A DNA stretch of 64,000 bases from Streptomyces mexicanus (GCF_902506575.1 NZ_LR732544.1:2638131-2702130), one strand, 5' to 3'; counted from the stretch's first letter, positions 28,528 to 37,642 are shown. Made by a program: numbers and translations. Notes: a model not told the origin generated them from the sequence alone.

Positions 28528-29538
28528 TCAGCGTTCGCTGTCGAGGTGTGCCATCTGCGCCTCGGGGTAGCGCTCACCGGCGGCCGCGTCGGCCGGGACG
28601 GCCTCCTCGATCGCGGCGAGGTCGGCCGGATCCAGCGTCACCTCCAGCGCGCCCAGCGCCTCCGCCAGCCGCTCCCGGGTGCGGGCGCCGATCAGCGGCA
28701 CGATGTCCTCGCCGCGCGAGAGCACCCAGGCGATCGCGATCTGCGCGACGCTCACGCCCTTGCCCTCGGCGATCTTCCGCAGCGCCTCGACCAGGGCCAG
28801 GTTGTGCTGGAGGTTCTCGCCCTGGAAGCGGGGCGAGTGGGCGCGGAAGTCGGTGGGGGAAAGCTGCCGGTCGGCGCGGAAGTGCCCGGAGATCAGGCCG
28901 CGCGAGAGGACCCCGTACGCCGTGACGGCGATGCCCAGCTCCCGGGTGGTGGGCAGGATCCGCTCCTCGATGCCGCGGGAGATGAGCGAGTACTCGATCT
29001 GCAGGTCGGAGATGGGCGCGGTGGCGGCGGCCCGGCGGATGGTGTCGGCGCCGGCCTCGCTGAGGCCGATGTGCCGCACGTACCCCTTCTCGACCAGCTC
29101 GGCGATCGCGCCGACCGTCTCCTCGATGGGCACGTCGGGGTCGACGCGGGCGATCCGGTAGACGTCGATGTGGTCCACGCCGAGGCGCTGCAGGGAGTAC
29201 GCGGCGAAGTTCTTCACGGCGGCGGGGCGGCCGTCGTAGCCGTTCCAGTTGCCGTCGGCGTCGCGCAGGGCGCCGAACTTCACGCTGAGCAGCGCCTGCC
29301 CGCGGCGGGCGGCGGGGGCGGCGCGCAGGGCCTCGCCGATCAGCATCTCGTTGTGGCCCATGGCGTAGAAGTCGCCGGTGTCCAGCAGGGTCACGCCCGC
29401 CTCCAGGGCGGCGTGGATCGTGGCAATGGACTCGGCCCGGTCCGCCTCGCCGTACAGCGCGGACATGCCCATGCAGCCGAGGCCGAGGGCGGAGACCTGG
29501 GGGCCGGTGGTTCCGAGGGATCGGGTGTTCATCGTCAT
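28528..29538 (-). CDS. Aldo/keto reductase
   Basis: NADPH-dependent oxidoreductase of 336 residues, AKR13/YakC-like. Landmarks: LGTTGPQVSALGLGCMGMSALYG, LLDTGDFYAMGHNEMLIGEAL with catalytic Asp and Tyr, LSVKFGALRDADG containing the catalytic Lys, and the C-terminal cofactor site VPLIGARTRERLAEALGAL. DVYRIARVDPDVPIEETVGAIAELVEKGYVRHIGLSEAG carries a variant of the usual HRxDP catalytic-His motif: here R-I-A-R-V-D-P, with the histidine replaced by alanine or displaced. Its substrate is unknown; the linked TetR suggests induction by a toxic carbonyl or related compound. Confidence 0.92.
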   Translation of the reverse strand: MTMNTRSLGTTGPQVSALGLGCMGMSALYGEADRAESIATIHAALEAGVTLLDTGDFYAMGHNEMLIGEALRAAPAARRGQALLSVKFGALRDADGNWNGYDGRPAAVKNFAAYSLQRLGVDHIDVYRIARVDPDVPIEETVGAIAELVEKGYVRHIGLSEAGADTIRRAAATAPISDLQIEYSLISRGIEERILPTTRELGIAVTAYGVLSRGLISGHFRADRQLSPTDFRAHSPRFQGENLQHNLALVEALRKIAEGKGVSVAQIAIAWVLSRGEDIVPLIGARTRERLAEALGALEVTLDPADLAAIEEAVPADAAAGERYPEAQMAHLDSER

Positions 29539-29552
29539 GCCCCCAGCATCAC

Positions 29553-29590
29553 ATGACAGCTGACAGATTTCAATATCTGTCAGCTGTCAT
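29553..29590. promoter_or_regulatory. 38-bp operator palindrome of the AKR-TetR operon
   Basis: ATGACAGCTGACAGAT (29553-29568) is followed six bases later by its exact reverse complement (29575-29590). Each arm itself contains two TGACAG direct repeats. It lies 14 bp upstream of the aldo/keto reductase start, where a TetR repressor would block the promoter. Confidence 0.85.
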
Positions 29591-29704
29591 TTCGTCGGGG
29601 TGGTACGGGAGAGGCGGGGCGGGGGGGCGCGGGACGCAGAAAAGCCGTACGGCCGCCGGGTGATCCGGCGGCCGTACGGCGTTCGGTGGGGTCCCGCGGG
29701 TGGG

Positions 29705-31087
29705 TCAGCAGCCCAGCAGGCGGGCGGCCAGGTAGCCCTCGATCTGGTCCAGGGACACGCGCTCCTGCTTCATCGAGTCGCGCTCGCGGACGGTGACCGC
29801 GTTGTCCTCCAGGGTGTCGAAGTCGACGGTCACGCAGTACGGCGTGCCGATCTCGTCCTGGCGGCGGTAGCGGCGGCCGATGGCGCCCGCGTCGTCGAAC
29901 TCGATGTTCCAGTGCTGGCGCAGGGTCTGGGCCAGGCCCTTGGCCTTCGGGGACAGCTCCGCGTTGCGGGACAGCGGCAGCACCGCGACCTTCACCGGGG
30001 CCAGGCGGTGGTCCAGGCGCAGCACGGTGCGCTTCTCCATCTTGCCCTTGGCGTTGGGCGCCTCGTCCTCGACGTAGGCGTCGAGCAGGAAGGCGAGCAT
30101 CGCCCGGCCGACACCGGCCGCGGGCTCGATGACGTACGGCGTCCAGCGCTCGCCGGCCTCCTGGTCGAAGTACGCCAGGTCCTGGCCGGAGGCCTTGGCG
30201 TGGGAGGAGAGGTCGTAGTCGGTGCGGTTGGCCACGCCCTCCAGCTCGCCCCACTCGCTGCCGCCGAACTGGAAGCGGTACTCGATGTCGGCGGTGCGCT
30301 TGGAGTAGTGGGAGAGCTTCTCCTTGGGGTGCTCGTACCAGCGCATGTTCTCCTCACGGAGACCCAGGCCGGTGTACCAGTTCCAGCGCTGCTCCATCCA
30401 GTACTCGTGCCACTTCTCGTCCTCGCCCGGCTTGACGAAGAACTCCATCTCCATCTGCTCGAACTCGCGGGTGCGGAAGATGAAGTTGCCCGGCGTGATC
30501 TCGTTGCGGAACGACTTGCCCATCTGGGCGATGCCGAATGGCGGCTTGCGGCGGGAGGTGGTCTGCACCAGGGCGAAGTTGGTGAAGATGCCCTGGGCGG
30601 TCTCGGGCCGCAGGTAGGCGATGGAGCCGGAGTCCTGGGTGGGGCCGAGGTGGGTGGACAGCAGGCCGGAGAACTGCTTGGGCTCGGTGAACTGGCCCTT
30701 GGTGCCGCAGTTGGGGCAGTTGATGTCCGCCAGGCCGTTCTCGGGGGCGCGGCCCTTCTTCTCCTCGTAGGCCTCCTCCAGGTGGTCCGCGCGGAACCGC
30801 TTGTGGCAGGAGGTGCACTCGGTGAGCGGGTCGGTGAAGGTGGCGACGTGGCCGGAGGCGACCCAGACCTCGGGGGCGAGGATCACGGACGAGTCGATAC
30901 CGACGACGTCCTCGCGCGACGTCACCATGTAGCGCCACCACTGGCGCTTGAGGTTCTCCTTCAGCTCGACACCCAGGGGACCGTAGTCCCAGGCGGCGCG
31001 CTGACCGCCGTAGATCTCACTGCAGGGGAAAACGAAGCCACGGCGCTTGCTCAGGCTGACGATGGTGTCGATCTTGTCGGCGGCCAC
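29705..31087 (-). CDS. glyS: Glycyl-tRNA synthetase, homodimeric type
   Basis: Class II aminoacyl-tRNA synthetase of 460 residues, of the alpha-2 type shared with archaea and eukaryotes. Motif 1 begins at [37 protein letters not shown] zinc-ribbon-like insertion has C-T-S-C and C-P-N-C pairs. Motif 2 is [25 protein letters not shown]; motif 3 is [20 protein letters not shown]. The C-terminal anticodon-binding domain starts at about residue 355. The GTG ending at 31087 is chosen for its AAGAGAG ribosome site; longer frames upstream read through into the zinc promoter. Essential housekeeping gene, divergent from the zinc importer. Confidence 0.97.
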   Translation of the reverse strand: MAADKIDTIVSLSKRRGFVFPCSEIYGGQRAAWDYGPLGVELKENLKRQWWRYMVTSREDVVGIDSSVILAPEVWVASGHVATFTDPLTECTSCHKRFRADHLEEAYEEKKGRAPENGLADINCPNCGTKGQFTEPKQFSGLLSTHLGPTQDSGSIAYLRPETAQGIFTNFALVQTTSRRKPPFGIAQMGKSFRNEITPGNFIFRTREFEQMEMEFFVKPGEDEKWHEYWMEQRWNWYTGLGLREENMRWYEHPKEKLSHYSKRTADIEYRFQFGGSEWGELEGVANRTDYDLSSHAKASGQDLAYFDQEAGERWTPYVIEPAAGVGRAMLAFLLDAYVEDEAPNAKGKMEKRTVLRLDHRLAPVKVAVLPLSRNAELSPKAKGLAQTLRQHWNIEFDDAGAIGRRYRRQDEIGTPYCVTVDFDTLEDNAVTVRERDSMKQERVSLDQIEGYLAARLLGC

Positions 31088-31245
31088 GGTGCTCTCTTCA
31101 TTACGACGACGGGCGACGAAGCGAGGACGCTTCACAGCGAATGCTTCAGCGTACCGGCGGGGCCTGCCCCTCAATCAAATCGGTGCCGGACAAGGACCCC
31201 GCTCGACCCCGGACGACCCCGCGCGGAGGCGTCCGGAGCGCTTGT

Positions 31246-31284
31246 TGACAACGGTTTCCATTTTTGATGAAAATGACTGTCATG
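31246..31284 (+). promoter_or_regulatory. Zur-box-like operator overlapping the start of the zinc importer operon
   Basis: A run of symmetric AT-rich elements, TTTCCAT...ATGAAAA followed by ATGAC-T-GTCAT (31273-31283), overlaps the ATG codons at the start of the binding-protein gene. Streptomyces Zur sites resemble TGAAAATcATTTTCA. The location suggests a leaderless message with the repressor site over the transcription start. The zur gene lies at the end of the locus. Confidence 0.65.
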
Positions 31285-32241
31285 AACGCTCGACGACGTC
31301 CCCTCATATCCGGCCTCGCGGCAGCGACGGCCGCCGTCCTCGCCCTGGGAGCCCTCTCCGCCTGCTCCTCCAGCGAGGCGGCGGGCAGCACGGACAAGTT
31401 CGACGTCGTCGCGTCGTTCTATCCGATGGCCTTCCTCGCCGAGCGGATCGGCGGCGACCACGTCCACGTCACCAGTCTCACGCAGCCCGGCCAGGAGCCG
31501 CACGACCTGGAGATCAGCGCCCAGCAGACCGCGCAGCTGCAGGAGTCCGACGCGGTCCTCTACCTCAAGGGCCTGCAGCCCTCCGTGGACGACGCCGTCG
31601 CCCAGTCGGAGGTGAAGACGAAGATCGACGCCGCCTCCCTGACCACCCTGGAGGAGCACGGCAACGAGGTCGGCGGGCACGCCGCCGCCCACGACACCCA
31701 CCAGGGCGAGGAGTCCGGCGGCAAGGACCCGCACGTCTGGCTCGACCCGGTGCGCTACGCGCAGATCGCCCAGGGCGTCGGCACGGCGTTCGAGAAGGGC
31801 GACCCGGACCACGCGGCGGACTACCGCAAGAACACCGCCGCCCTGGTCGAGCAGCTCGACGGGCTGAACACCGAGTTCCGGCAGGGCCTCGCGCATACCA
31901 GGACCAAGGTCTTCCTCACCACGCACGCCGCCTTCGGCTACCTCGCCGAGCGCTACGGCCTGACCGAGGAGGCCATCAACGGCCTGGACCCGGAGTCCGA
32001 GCCCAGCGCCGCCCGGGTCAAGGACCTGGAGAAGACGGCGCGGGCCGACGGGGTGACCACCGTGTTCTACGAGACCCTGGTCAGCGACAAGACCGCGAAG
32101 ACCGTCGCGCGCGACGCGCACCTGACCACGGACGTCCTCGACCCGCTCGAAGGGATCACGAAGAACTCCCGGGGCACCGACTACTTCTCCGTCCAGCGGG
32201 CCAACCTCAAGGCCCTCCGGCAGGCCCTGGGCGCCCGGTGA
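31282..32241 (+). CDS. znuA: Zinc ABC transporter substrate-binding lipoprotein
   Basis: Cluster A-I metal-binding protein of about 319 residues. Signal peptide with lipobox LSAC and lipid cysteine at position 28. FDVVASFYPMAFLAERIGGDHVHVTSLTQPGQEPHDLEIS contains the first histidine ligands; a histidine-rich loop EEHGNEVGGHAAAHDTHQGEE, typical of zinc rather than manganese carriers, precedes DPHVWLDP. Further ligand regions are TTHAAFGYLAERYG and FYETLVSDKTAK. Four in-frame starts (TTG 31264, ATG 31267, 31273, 31282) are possible; the last is preferred because it directly precedes the basic signal-peptide start. Confidence 0.93.
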   Translation: MNARRRPLISGLAAATAAVLALGALSACSSSEAAGSTDKFDVVASFYPMAFLAERIGGDHVHVTSLTQPGQEPHDLEISAQQTAQLQESDAVLYLKGLQPSVDDAVAQSEVKTKIDAASLTTLEEHGNEVGGHAAAHDTHQGEESGGKDPHVWLDPVRYAQIAQGVGTAFEKGDPDHAADYRKNTAALVEQLDGLNTEFRQGLAHTRTKVFLTTHAAFGYLAERYGLTEEAINGLDPESEPSAARVKDLEKTARADGVTTVFYETLVSDKTAKTVARDAHLTTDVLDPLEGITKNSRGTDYFSVQRANLKALRQALGAR

Positions 32242-32282
32242 CCGACACCACCGAAGCCACCGCCGACGCCAAGGAGGCGATC

Positions 32283-33059
32283 ATGGGCGAACCCGTCATA
32301 TCCCTGCGCCGGGTGAGCGCCGAGCTGGGCGCGCGCCCCGTGCTGCGCGGCATCGACCTGACCGTGCACCGCGGCGAGGTGGTCGCGCTGCTCGGCGCCA
32401 ACGGCTCCGGCAAGTCCACCACCGTGCGTGCCGTCATCGGCCAGGTGCCGGTCGTCTCCGGCGAGATCGAGCTGTTCGGCACCCCGCGCCGCGCCTTCCG
32501 CGACTGGGCGCGCGTCGGCTACGTGCCGCAGCGCACCCCGGCCGCGGGCGGTGTCCCGGCGACGGTCACCGAGATCGTCTCCGCGGGCCGCCTGTCCCGG
32601 ACCCGCTTCGGCGTCTTCCGCCGGGCCGACCGGGAGGCCGTGCGCGAGGCCCTGGAGCTGGTCGGCATGGCGGACCGGGCGAAGGACGCGGTCGGCGCCC
32701 TGTCCGGCGGCCAGCACCAGCGGGTGCTGATCGCCCGCGCGCTGGTCGCCCGCCCCGAGCTGCTGATCATGGACGAGCCGATGGCGGGGGTGGACCTGGC
32801 CAGCCAGGAGGTCCTGGCGCGCACGCTGAAGGAGCAGGTCGCGGCCGGTACGACGGTGCTGCTGGTGCTGCACGAACTCGGCCCCCTGGAGCCGCTGATC
32901 GACCGGGCGGTCGTCCTGAGCGACGGCCGCGTCGTGCACGACGGCCCGCCCCCGAAGGCCGTGGGCCACCACGCCCGGCCCGGCCACGACCACGTCCACC
33001 CCCACGCCCCGCACGACGCCGCCGGCGCCGATCCGATCCGCACGGGACTGCCACTGTGA
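32283..33059 (+). CDS. znuC: Zinc ABC transporter ATP-binding protein
   Basis: ABC ATPase of 258 residues. Walker A GANGSGKST at 38-46, Q-loop YVPQR, signature LSGGQHQR, Walker B LLIMDEP and switch histidine in LVLHELG. The C-terminal tail is rich in histidine (VGHHARPGHDHVHPHAPHD), suggesting metal sensing or buffering. The ATG at 32283 has GGAGG five bases upstream; a GTG at 32238 overlapping the znuA stop in GTGA is an alternative start. Confidence 0.94.
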   Translation: MGEPVISLRRVSAELGARPVLRGIDLTVHRGEVVALLGANGSGKSTTVRAVIGQVPVVSGEIELFGTPRRAFRDWARVGYVPQRTPAAGGVPATVTEIVSAGRLSRTRFGVFRRADREAVREALELVGMADRAKDAVGALSGGQHQRVLIARALVARPELLIMDEPMAGVDLASQEVLARTLKEQVAAGTTVLLVLHELGPLEPLIDRAVVLSDGRVVHDGPPPKAVGHHARPGHDHVHPHAPHDAAGADPIRTGLPL

Positions 33060-33961
33060 TGGACTTCCTGAACTACGCCTTCATGCAGCGGGCGCTGCTC
33101 GCCTCCGTCCTGGTCGGCATCACCGCGCCCGCCGTCGGCATCTACCTGGTCCAGCGCCGCCAGGCCCTGATGGGCGACGGCATCGGCCACGTCGCCATGA
33201 CCGGCGTCGGCCTCGGCTTCCTGCTGTCCGCCTCGCCGGTGTGGATGGCCACGGCCGTCTCCGTCCTCGGCGCGATCCTGATGGAGCTGATCCGCTGGTA
33301 CGGCCGCACCCGCGGCGACATCGCCCTGGCGATGCTGTTCTACGGCGGCATGGCCGGCGGCGTCATGTTCATCAACCTCGCCCCCGGCGGCTCCAACGCC
33401 AACCTGACCTCGTACCTGTTCGGCTCGCTGTCGACGGTGTCGCAGTCGGACGTGCTGGCGATCTGCCTGCTGGCCGCCTTCGTCGTGCTGGTCACCCTGG
33501 GGCTGCGCCGGCAGCTGTTCGCGGTCAGCCAGGACGAGGAGTTCGCCCGGGTGACGGGCCTGCCGGTGCGCGCCCTGAACCTGCTGACGGCCGTGACGGC
33601 CGCGGTGACCGTGACCGTCGCGATGCGCGTGGTCGGCCTGCTGCTGGTCAGCGCGCTGATGGTGGTCCCGGTGGCCGCCGCCCAGCAGCTGACCCGCAGC
33701 TTCGCGGCGACCTTCGCGATCGCCGTGGCCATCGGTGTGAGCGTCACCCTCGGCGGCACCGTCACGTCCTACTACCAGGACGTGCCGCCCGGCGCGACGA
33801 TCGTGCTGCTGACCATCGCCGCGTTCATCGTCCTGACCGCCCTGGCCACCCCGCTGGCCCGGCGCCGCGCCCGGGCGCTGGCCGCGGCACGGCCCGCCGC
33901 GGACCCCGCCGAGTGCGCCATTCCGGCCAGTCGGGCCTCCGCCGACGAGGTCGGCGTCTGA
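33059..33961 (+). CDS. znuB: Zinc ABC transporter permease
   Basis: Membrane permease of 300 residues, ABC-3 family, with about eight or nine spans. Landmarks: YAFMQRALLASVLVGITAPAVGIYLVQRRQALMGDGIGHVAMTGVGLG and LPVRALNLLTAVTAAVTVTVAMRVVGLLLVSALMVVPVAAAQQL. It overlaps the znuC stop (GTGATG) and completes the importer. The gene is followed by a short GC hairpin (33971-33996) and then zur. Confidence 0.94.
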   Translation: MDFLNYAFMQRALLASVLVGITAPAVGIYLVQRRQALMGDGIGHVAMTGVGLGFLLSASPVWMATAVSVLGAILMELIRWYGRTRGDIALAMLFYGGMAGGVMFINLAPGGSNANLTSYLFGSLSTVSQSDVLAICLLAAFVVLVTLGLRRQLFAVSQDEEFARVTGLPVRALNLLTAVTAAVTVTVAMRVVGLLLVSALMVVPVAAAQQLTRSFAATFAIAVAIGVSVTLGGTVTSYYQDVPPGATIVLLTIAAFIVLTALATPLARRRARALAAARPAADPAECAIPASRASADEVGV

Positions 33962-33970
33962 CCGCGAGGT

Positions 33971-33996
33971 GCCCGGGCTGGCACAATGGCCCGGGC
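33971..33996 (+). terminator. Hairpin between znuB and zur
   Basis: GCCCGGGC at 33971-33978 and again at 33989-33996 can pair across a 10-nt loop. It may attenuate transcription from the importer operon into zur. Confidence 0.4.
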
Positions 33997-34014
33997 AGAC
34001 GCGAGACGTTGCGC

Positions 34015-34034
34015 GAGACGTTTCAGGACGTCTC
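34015..34034. repeat. Short inverted repeat upstream of zur
   Basis: GAGACGT at 34015-34021 and ACGTCTC at 34028-34034 with six bases between, in a stretch containing three ACGTTTCAGG-like repeats (34005-34053). It may be an operator or simply repetitive DNA; it does not match the Zur consensus. Confidence 0.4.
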
Positions 34035-34062
34035 GGACCCAGGACGTTTCAGGAGGCAACCG

Positions 34063-34485
34063 GTGACGACCGCAGGACCGCCCGTGAAGGGCCGCGCCAC
34101 CCGGCAGCGCGCCGCTGTCGCGGCGGCCCTCGACGAGGTCGACGAGTTCCGCAGCGCGCAGGAACTCCACGACATGCTCAAGCACAAGGGCGACTCGGTC
34201 GGCCTGACCACGGTCTACCGCACCCTGCAGTCCCTCGCCGACGCCGGCGAGGTGGACGTCCTGCGCACCTCCGACGGCGAGTCCGTCTACCGCCGCTGCT
34301 CCACCGGCGAACACCACCACCACCTGGTCTGCCGCGTGTGCGGCAAGGCCGTCGAGGTCGAGGGCCCGGCCGTCGAGCAGTGGGCGGAGACGATCGCGGC
34401 GGAGCACGGCTTCGTCAACGTCGCCCACACGGTGGAGATCTTCGGCACCTGCGCGGAGTGCTCCGCGGCCCGCGCGGACACCTGA
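34063..34485 (+). CDS. zur: Zinc uptake regulator, Fur family
   Basis: Repressor of 140 residues. Winged-helix part KGRATRQRAAVAAALDEVDEFRSAQELHDMLKHKGDSVGLTTVYRTLQSLADAGEVDVLR, then the metal-binding part with GEHHHHLVC, and two CxxC pairs (CRVC and CAEC) forming the structural zinc site. In S. coelicolor Zur represses zinc import genes and activates zinc export depending on zinc level. The GTG at 34063 has AGGAGG six bases upstream. Location directly after znuACB supports the name. Confidence 0.94.
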   Translation: MTTAGPPVKGRATRQRAAVAAALDEVDEFRSAQELHDMLKHKGDSVGLTTVYRTLQSLADAGEVDVLRTSDGESVYRRCSTGEHHHHLVCRVCGKAVEVEGPAVEQWAETIAAEHGFVNVAHTVEIFGTCAECSAARADT

Positions 34486-34519
34486 GACCCCGCGCCCCCG
34501 ACAGCGGACCCGTGGCGCG

Positions 34520-34541
34520 CCGCGCCCCCGAAGGGGCGCGG
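34520..34541. terminator. Bidirectional terminator between zur and uppS
   Basis: CCGCGCCCC (34520-34528) pairs perfectly with GGGGCGCGG (34533-34541) across a CGAA tetraloop, in the space between two convergent genes. Confidence 0.75.
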
Positions 34542-34555
34542 GCCGCCCCGGCCGG

Positions 34556-35395
34556 TCAGCCGCCCTCGCTCCGGCCCTCCATGGCCAGCAGCACCTCGTT
34601 GGGCACCGCCCCGCCGAAGCGGCGGTCGCGGGAGGCGAACTCCAGGCAGGCCCGCCACAGGTCCCGGCGGTCGAAGTCGGGCCACAGCACGTCCTGGAAG
34701 ACCATCTCGGCGTACGCGCTCTGCCACAGCAGGTAGTTCGAGGTGCGCTGCTCGCCGCTGGGCCGCAGGAACAGGTCCACGTCCGGCATGTCCGGGTAGT
34801 ACAGGTACTTCTGGACGGTCTTCTCGGTGATCTTGGACGGGTCCAGCCGGCCCGCCTTCACGTCCTCCGCCATCGCCTTCGCGGCGTCCGTCAGCTCCGC
34901 CCGGCCGCCGTAGTTCATGCAGAAGTACAGCGTGAGCAGGTCGTTGTCCTTCGTCTGCTCCTGCGCGATCTGCAGCTCCTTGGCGACCGACTTCCACAGC
35001 CGGGGCATCCGGCCCACCCAGCGCACCCGGACCCCGAGCGCGTCCAGCTGGTCCCGGGACTTGCGGATGAAGTCCCGGTTGAAGTTCATCAGGAAGCGCA
35101 CCTCCTCCGGCGAGCGCTTCCAGTTCTCCGTGGAGAAGGCGTACAGGGAGATGTTGCCGACGCCGATCTCGATGGCGCCCTGCAGCACGTCCAGCACCCG
35201 CTCGGCGCCGACCTTGTGCCCCTCGGTGCGCGGCAGCCCGCGCTGCTTGGCCCACCGGCCGTTGCCGTCCATGACGATCGCCACGTGCTCCGGGACCAGC
35301 TCGCCCGGGAGCTTCGGCGCGCGGGCGCCCGACGGGTGCGGCTGAGGTGCCTGGTACTCGCGCCGCCGGCTCCCCAGGATCCCGCGTACGGCCAT
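34556..35395 (-). CDS. uppS: Isoprenyl (undecaprenyl) diphosphate synthase
   Basis: Cis-prenyltransferase of 279 residues that makes the lipid carrier for peptidoglycan and other envelope polymers. The magnesium-binding Asp is D43 in [57 protein letters not shown] and [24 protein letters not shown] are further family signatures. Product chain length is not readable from sequence. It follows recO on the same strand by about 30 bp. Confidence 0.95.
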   Translation of the reverse strand: MAVRGILGSRRREYQAPQPHPSGARAPKLPGELVPEHVAIVMDGNGRWAKQRGLPRTEGHKVGAERVLDVLQGAIEIGVGNISLYAFSTENWKRSPEEVRFLMNFNRDFIRKSRDQLDALGVRVRWVGRMPRLWKSVAKELQIAQEQTKDNDLLTLYFCMNYGGRAELTDAAKAMAEDVKAGRLDPSKITEKTVQKYLYYPDMPDVDLFLRPSGEQRTSNYLLWQSAYAEMVFQDVLWPDFDRRDLWRACLEFASRDRRFGGAVPNEVLLAMEGRSEGG

Positions 35396-35424
35396 GTGCT
35401 CTCGTCTCCCTCGCTGTGGCGGTG

Positions 35425-36171
35425 TTACTTCTCGACGTACCTCAGTGAGCGCAGTCCGCGCTCCAGGTGCCAGTGCAGATACGCGGACACCAGCCCGCTG
35501 CCCTCCCGCACGTACCGCGGCTCGCACGCGTCCGCGGTCGCCCAGTCCCCCGTGAGCAGCGCGCCGAGGAGCGTGAGCGCCTGCGGCGAGGGTACGACAC
35601 TGCCGGGCACCCGGCAGTCGGCGCAGACGGAACCGCCCGAGGCGACCGAAAAGAACCGGTTCGGGCCGGGCAGGCCGCACCGGGCGCAGTCGCCGAAGCT
35701 GGGCGCGTAGCCGTTGACGGCCAGCGAGCGCAGCAGGAACGCGTCGAGCACCAGATGCGGCGCGTGCTCGCCCCGGGCCAGCGTCCGCAGGCCCCCCACC
35801 AGCAGCAGGTACTGCTGGACGGCCGGCTCGCCCTCGTGGTCGGTGAACCGCTCGGCCGTCTCCAGCATGGCCGTCCCGGCGGTGTAGCGGGCGTAGTCCG
35901 TCACGATCCCGCCGCCGTACGGCGCGATGGTCTCGCTCTGCGTGCACAGCGGCAGACCCCGGCCCACCAGCTCACTGCCCCGCGCGAAGAACTGCACGTC
36001 CACGTGCGAGAAGGGCTCCAGGCGCGCCCCGAACTTCGACTTGGTCCGCCGCACGCCCCGCGCCACGGCCCGCACCCGCCCGTGCCCCCGGGTCAGCAGC
36101 GTGATGATCCGGTCCGCCTCACCCAGCTTCTGGGTGCGCAGCACGATGCCGTCGTCGCGGAACAGACTCAT
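35425..36171 (-). CDS. recO: DNA repair protein RecO
   Basis: Recombination mediator of 248 residues that helps RecR load RecA on SSB-coated DNA. N-terminal OB-fold begins [62 protein letters not shown]; a zinc finger with C-A-R-C and C-A-D-C pairs lies near residue 160-185. The ATG ending at 36171 gives the family-typical N terminus; a second ATG ending at 36180 is three codons earlier. Confidence 0.95.
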   Translation of the reverse strand: MSLFRDDGIVLRTQKLGEADRIITLLTRGHGRVRAVARGVRRTKSKFGARLEPFSHVDVQFFARGSELVGRGLPLCTQSETIAPYGGGIVTDYARYTAGTAMLETAERFTDHEGEPAVQQYLLLVGGLRTLARGEHAPHLVLDAFLLRSLAVNGYAPSFGDCARCGLPGPNRFFSVASGGSVCADCRVPGSVVPSPQALTLLGALLTGDWATADACEPRYVREGSGLVSAYLHWHLERGLRSLRYVEK

Positions 36172-36222
36172 GGGCTCCATTCTCCCCCACGGCCGCCCCC
36201 CGCCGGGCGCGGGTCCACCGGC

Positions 36223-36477
36223 TCACGGCACCTCTCCCCGGCTGCGCGCGTTCGCGTACGCCGTCGCCGCGCGGAGCCGCTCGGCCGGGGTCGCGGCCCG
36301 CACCTGCTCCGGCGCGCAGTCCCACTCCCGGCCGCCGCCCAGCGGCCGCAGCTGCACGTACGGCCCCTCGCGGCCCATCACCACGCCGACCCGCCCCGTG
36401 TGCACGTCCAGCGCGTACGACCCGACCGGCGGGACGGCCGGGACCGGCGGGACGGCCTGGTGCCCCGCCCCGCTCAC
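36223..36477 (-). CDS. Conserved small protein, unknown function
   Basis: Protein of 84 residues starting at a GTG (ending 36477) that overlaps the stop of the preceding small gene in GTGA. The recognisable core is GSYALDVHTGRVGVVMGREGPYVQLRPLGGGREWDCAPEQVRAATPAERL, a short beta-rich module seen in many Streptomyces genomes near HTH/DUF397-type loci. No known function. It forms a two-gene unit with the 71-residue gene. Confidence 0.65.
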   Translation of the reverse strand: MSGAGHQAVPPVPAVPPVGSYALDVHTGRVGVVMGREGPYVQLRPLGGGREWDCAPEQVRAATPAERLRAATAYANARSRGEVP

Positions 36478-36689
36478 CGCAGCACCGCGGCCAGCCGCGC
36501 GGCCGTCTCCACCGAGCAGCGTCCCAGCTCGATCAGCGGACACGGCGCCTCCCGGGCCAGCCCGACGGGATCCAGCCCCAGCGAGGGCAGAGTGATCCCC
36601 GCCTTCTCCAGCGCGGCCCGCAATGCCGCGAGCGTTTCCTCCGCCTCCTTCACGCAGAACGCCGCATGAGCCGACTTCTGTGCTGCCAC
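36474..36689 (-). CDS. Conserved small protein, unknown function
   Basis: Protein of about 71 residues (VAAQKSAHAAFCVKEAEETLAALRAALEKAGITLPSLGLDPVGLAREAPCPLIELGRCSVETAARLAAVLR). It is mostly helical and has three cysteines. The GTG ending at 36689 follows GAGAAGG by about six bases. It is divergent from the HTH regulator gene at 36809 (119 bp apart) and translationally coupled to the 84-residue gene, an arrangement that recurs next to HTH-Scr1 regulators. Confidence 0.65.
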   Translation of the reverse strand: MAAQKSAHAAFCVKEAEETLAALRAALEKAGITLPSLGLDPVGLAREAPCPLIELGRCSVETAARLAAVLR

Positions 36690-36808
36690 GTGCACCCCTT
36701 CTCCCTCGCGCCTCACTTCACTGCTTGCATACCCAAGGTGACGCTGCGCGACTAAGGTCGGAAGCGGTTCGAGCCCTACAACGGGCGCGCAGTGCGAGGG
36801 GGTCGGTC

Positions 36809-37642
36809 ATGGCCAACGGTTCACGCCAGGCGGTGTGGGAGTTCTTCGGCGCGGAACTCAAACGCCGCCGCGAGGAGGCCGGGCTCACCCAGGTGGAGCT
36901 GGGGGCGCGGGTCTTCGTCTCGGGCGGCTATATCGGCCAGTTCGAACAGGCCATCAGAAAGCCGCAGTTGGACGTGGCCCAGCGGATCGACGAGGTGCTG
37001 CAAACCGACGGTATTTTCGAGCGGCTGTGCAGGAAGCTGATCGATGATCCGCGGTATGCGGATTACTTCGCCCACGTGGTGGAGCTGGAGCGACTGGCCA
37101 CGAAGATCTGCGAGTTCGCGCCGACCGCGGTGCCGGGCTTGTTGCAGACGGCTGGGTACGTACGCGCCGTCACCATCGCGATGAACCCGTTCGCATCTGA
37201 CGAATACATCGAGGACAAGGTGTCTGGGCGTCTGGAGCGCCAGCGCATCCTGGAAGACGCAACACGCCCGGTGTATTGGGTGGTCCTGCACGAGAACGTG
37301 CTTCGTGTCCCGGTCGGTGGTCCCAGGGTGATGGCCGAGCAGTTGGGGCACATCCTGCGGCTGGCACGGGCGCGGACGATCCTGCTCCAGGTGTTGCCGT
37401 ACACCGCCGGGGCATACCCGGCGATGACCGGTGACCTGCGCCTGATGGAGTTCGAGGACGCACCTCCAACGGCCTATACGGAAGCGGTGTATTCAGGGAC
37501 CTTGCTGGACGATCCAGCTGTGGTGAAGCGCGTTTACGGGGCCTACGATCTGATGAGGGCCGCCGCGCTGTCGCCGGAGGCGTCCCTGGCCCTGATCGAA
37601 TCGGCGGCGGAGGACAACAGACGATGCGCGAGTACGACCTGA
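36809..37642 (+). CDS. XRE-type HTH regulator with Scr1 (DUF5753) domain
   Basis: Regulator of 277 residues and a distant paralogue of the one at 7.9-8.7 kb. HTH at about residues 10-60 (FGAELKRRREEAGLTQVELGARVFVSGGYIGQFEQAIRKPQ) and an Scr1 domain (FEFAP-like CEFAPTAVPGLLQTAGYVRAV, RLERQRILEDATRPVYWVVLHENVLRVPVGG, LLQVLPYTAGAYPAMTGDLRLMEF). The ATG at 36809 follows GAGGGGG. Its 3' end overlaps the DUF397 gene by 19 bp. Confidence 0.92.
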   Translation: MANGSRQAVWEFFGAELKRRREEAGLTQVELGARVFVSGGYIGQFEQAIRKPQLDVAQRIDEVLQTDGIFERLCRKLIDDPRYADYFAHVVELERLATKICEFAPTAVPGLLQTAGYVRAVTIAMNPFASDEYIEDKVSGRLERQRILEDATRPVYWVVLHENVLRVPVGGPRVMAEQLGHILRLARARTILLQVLPYTAGAYPAMTGDLRLMEFEDAPPTAYTEAVYSGTLLDDPAVVKRVYGAYDLMRAAALSPEASLALIESAAEDNRRCASTT

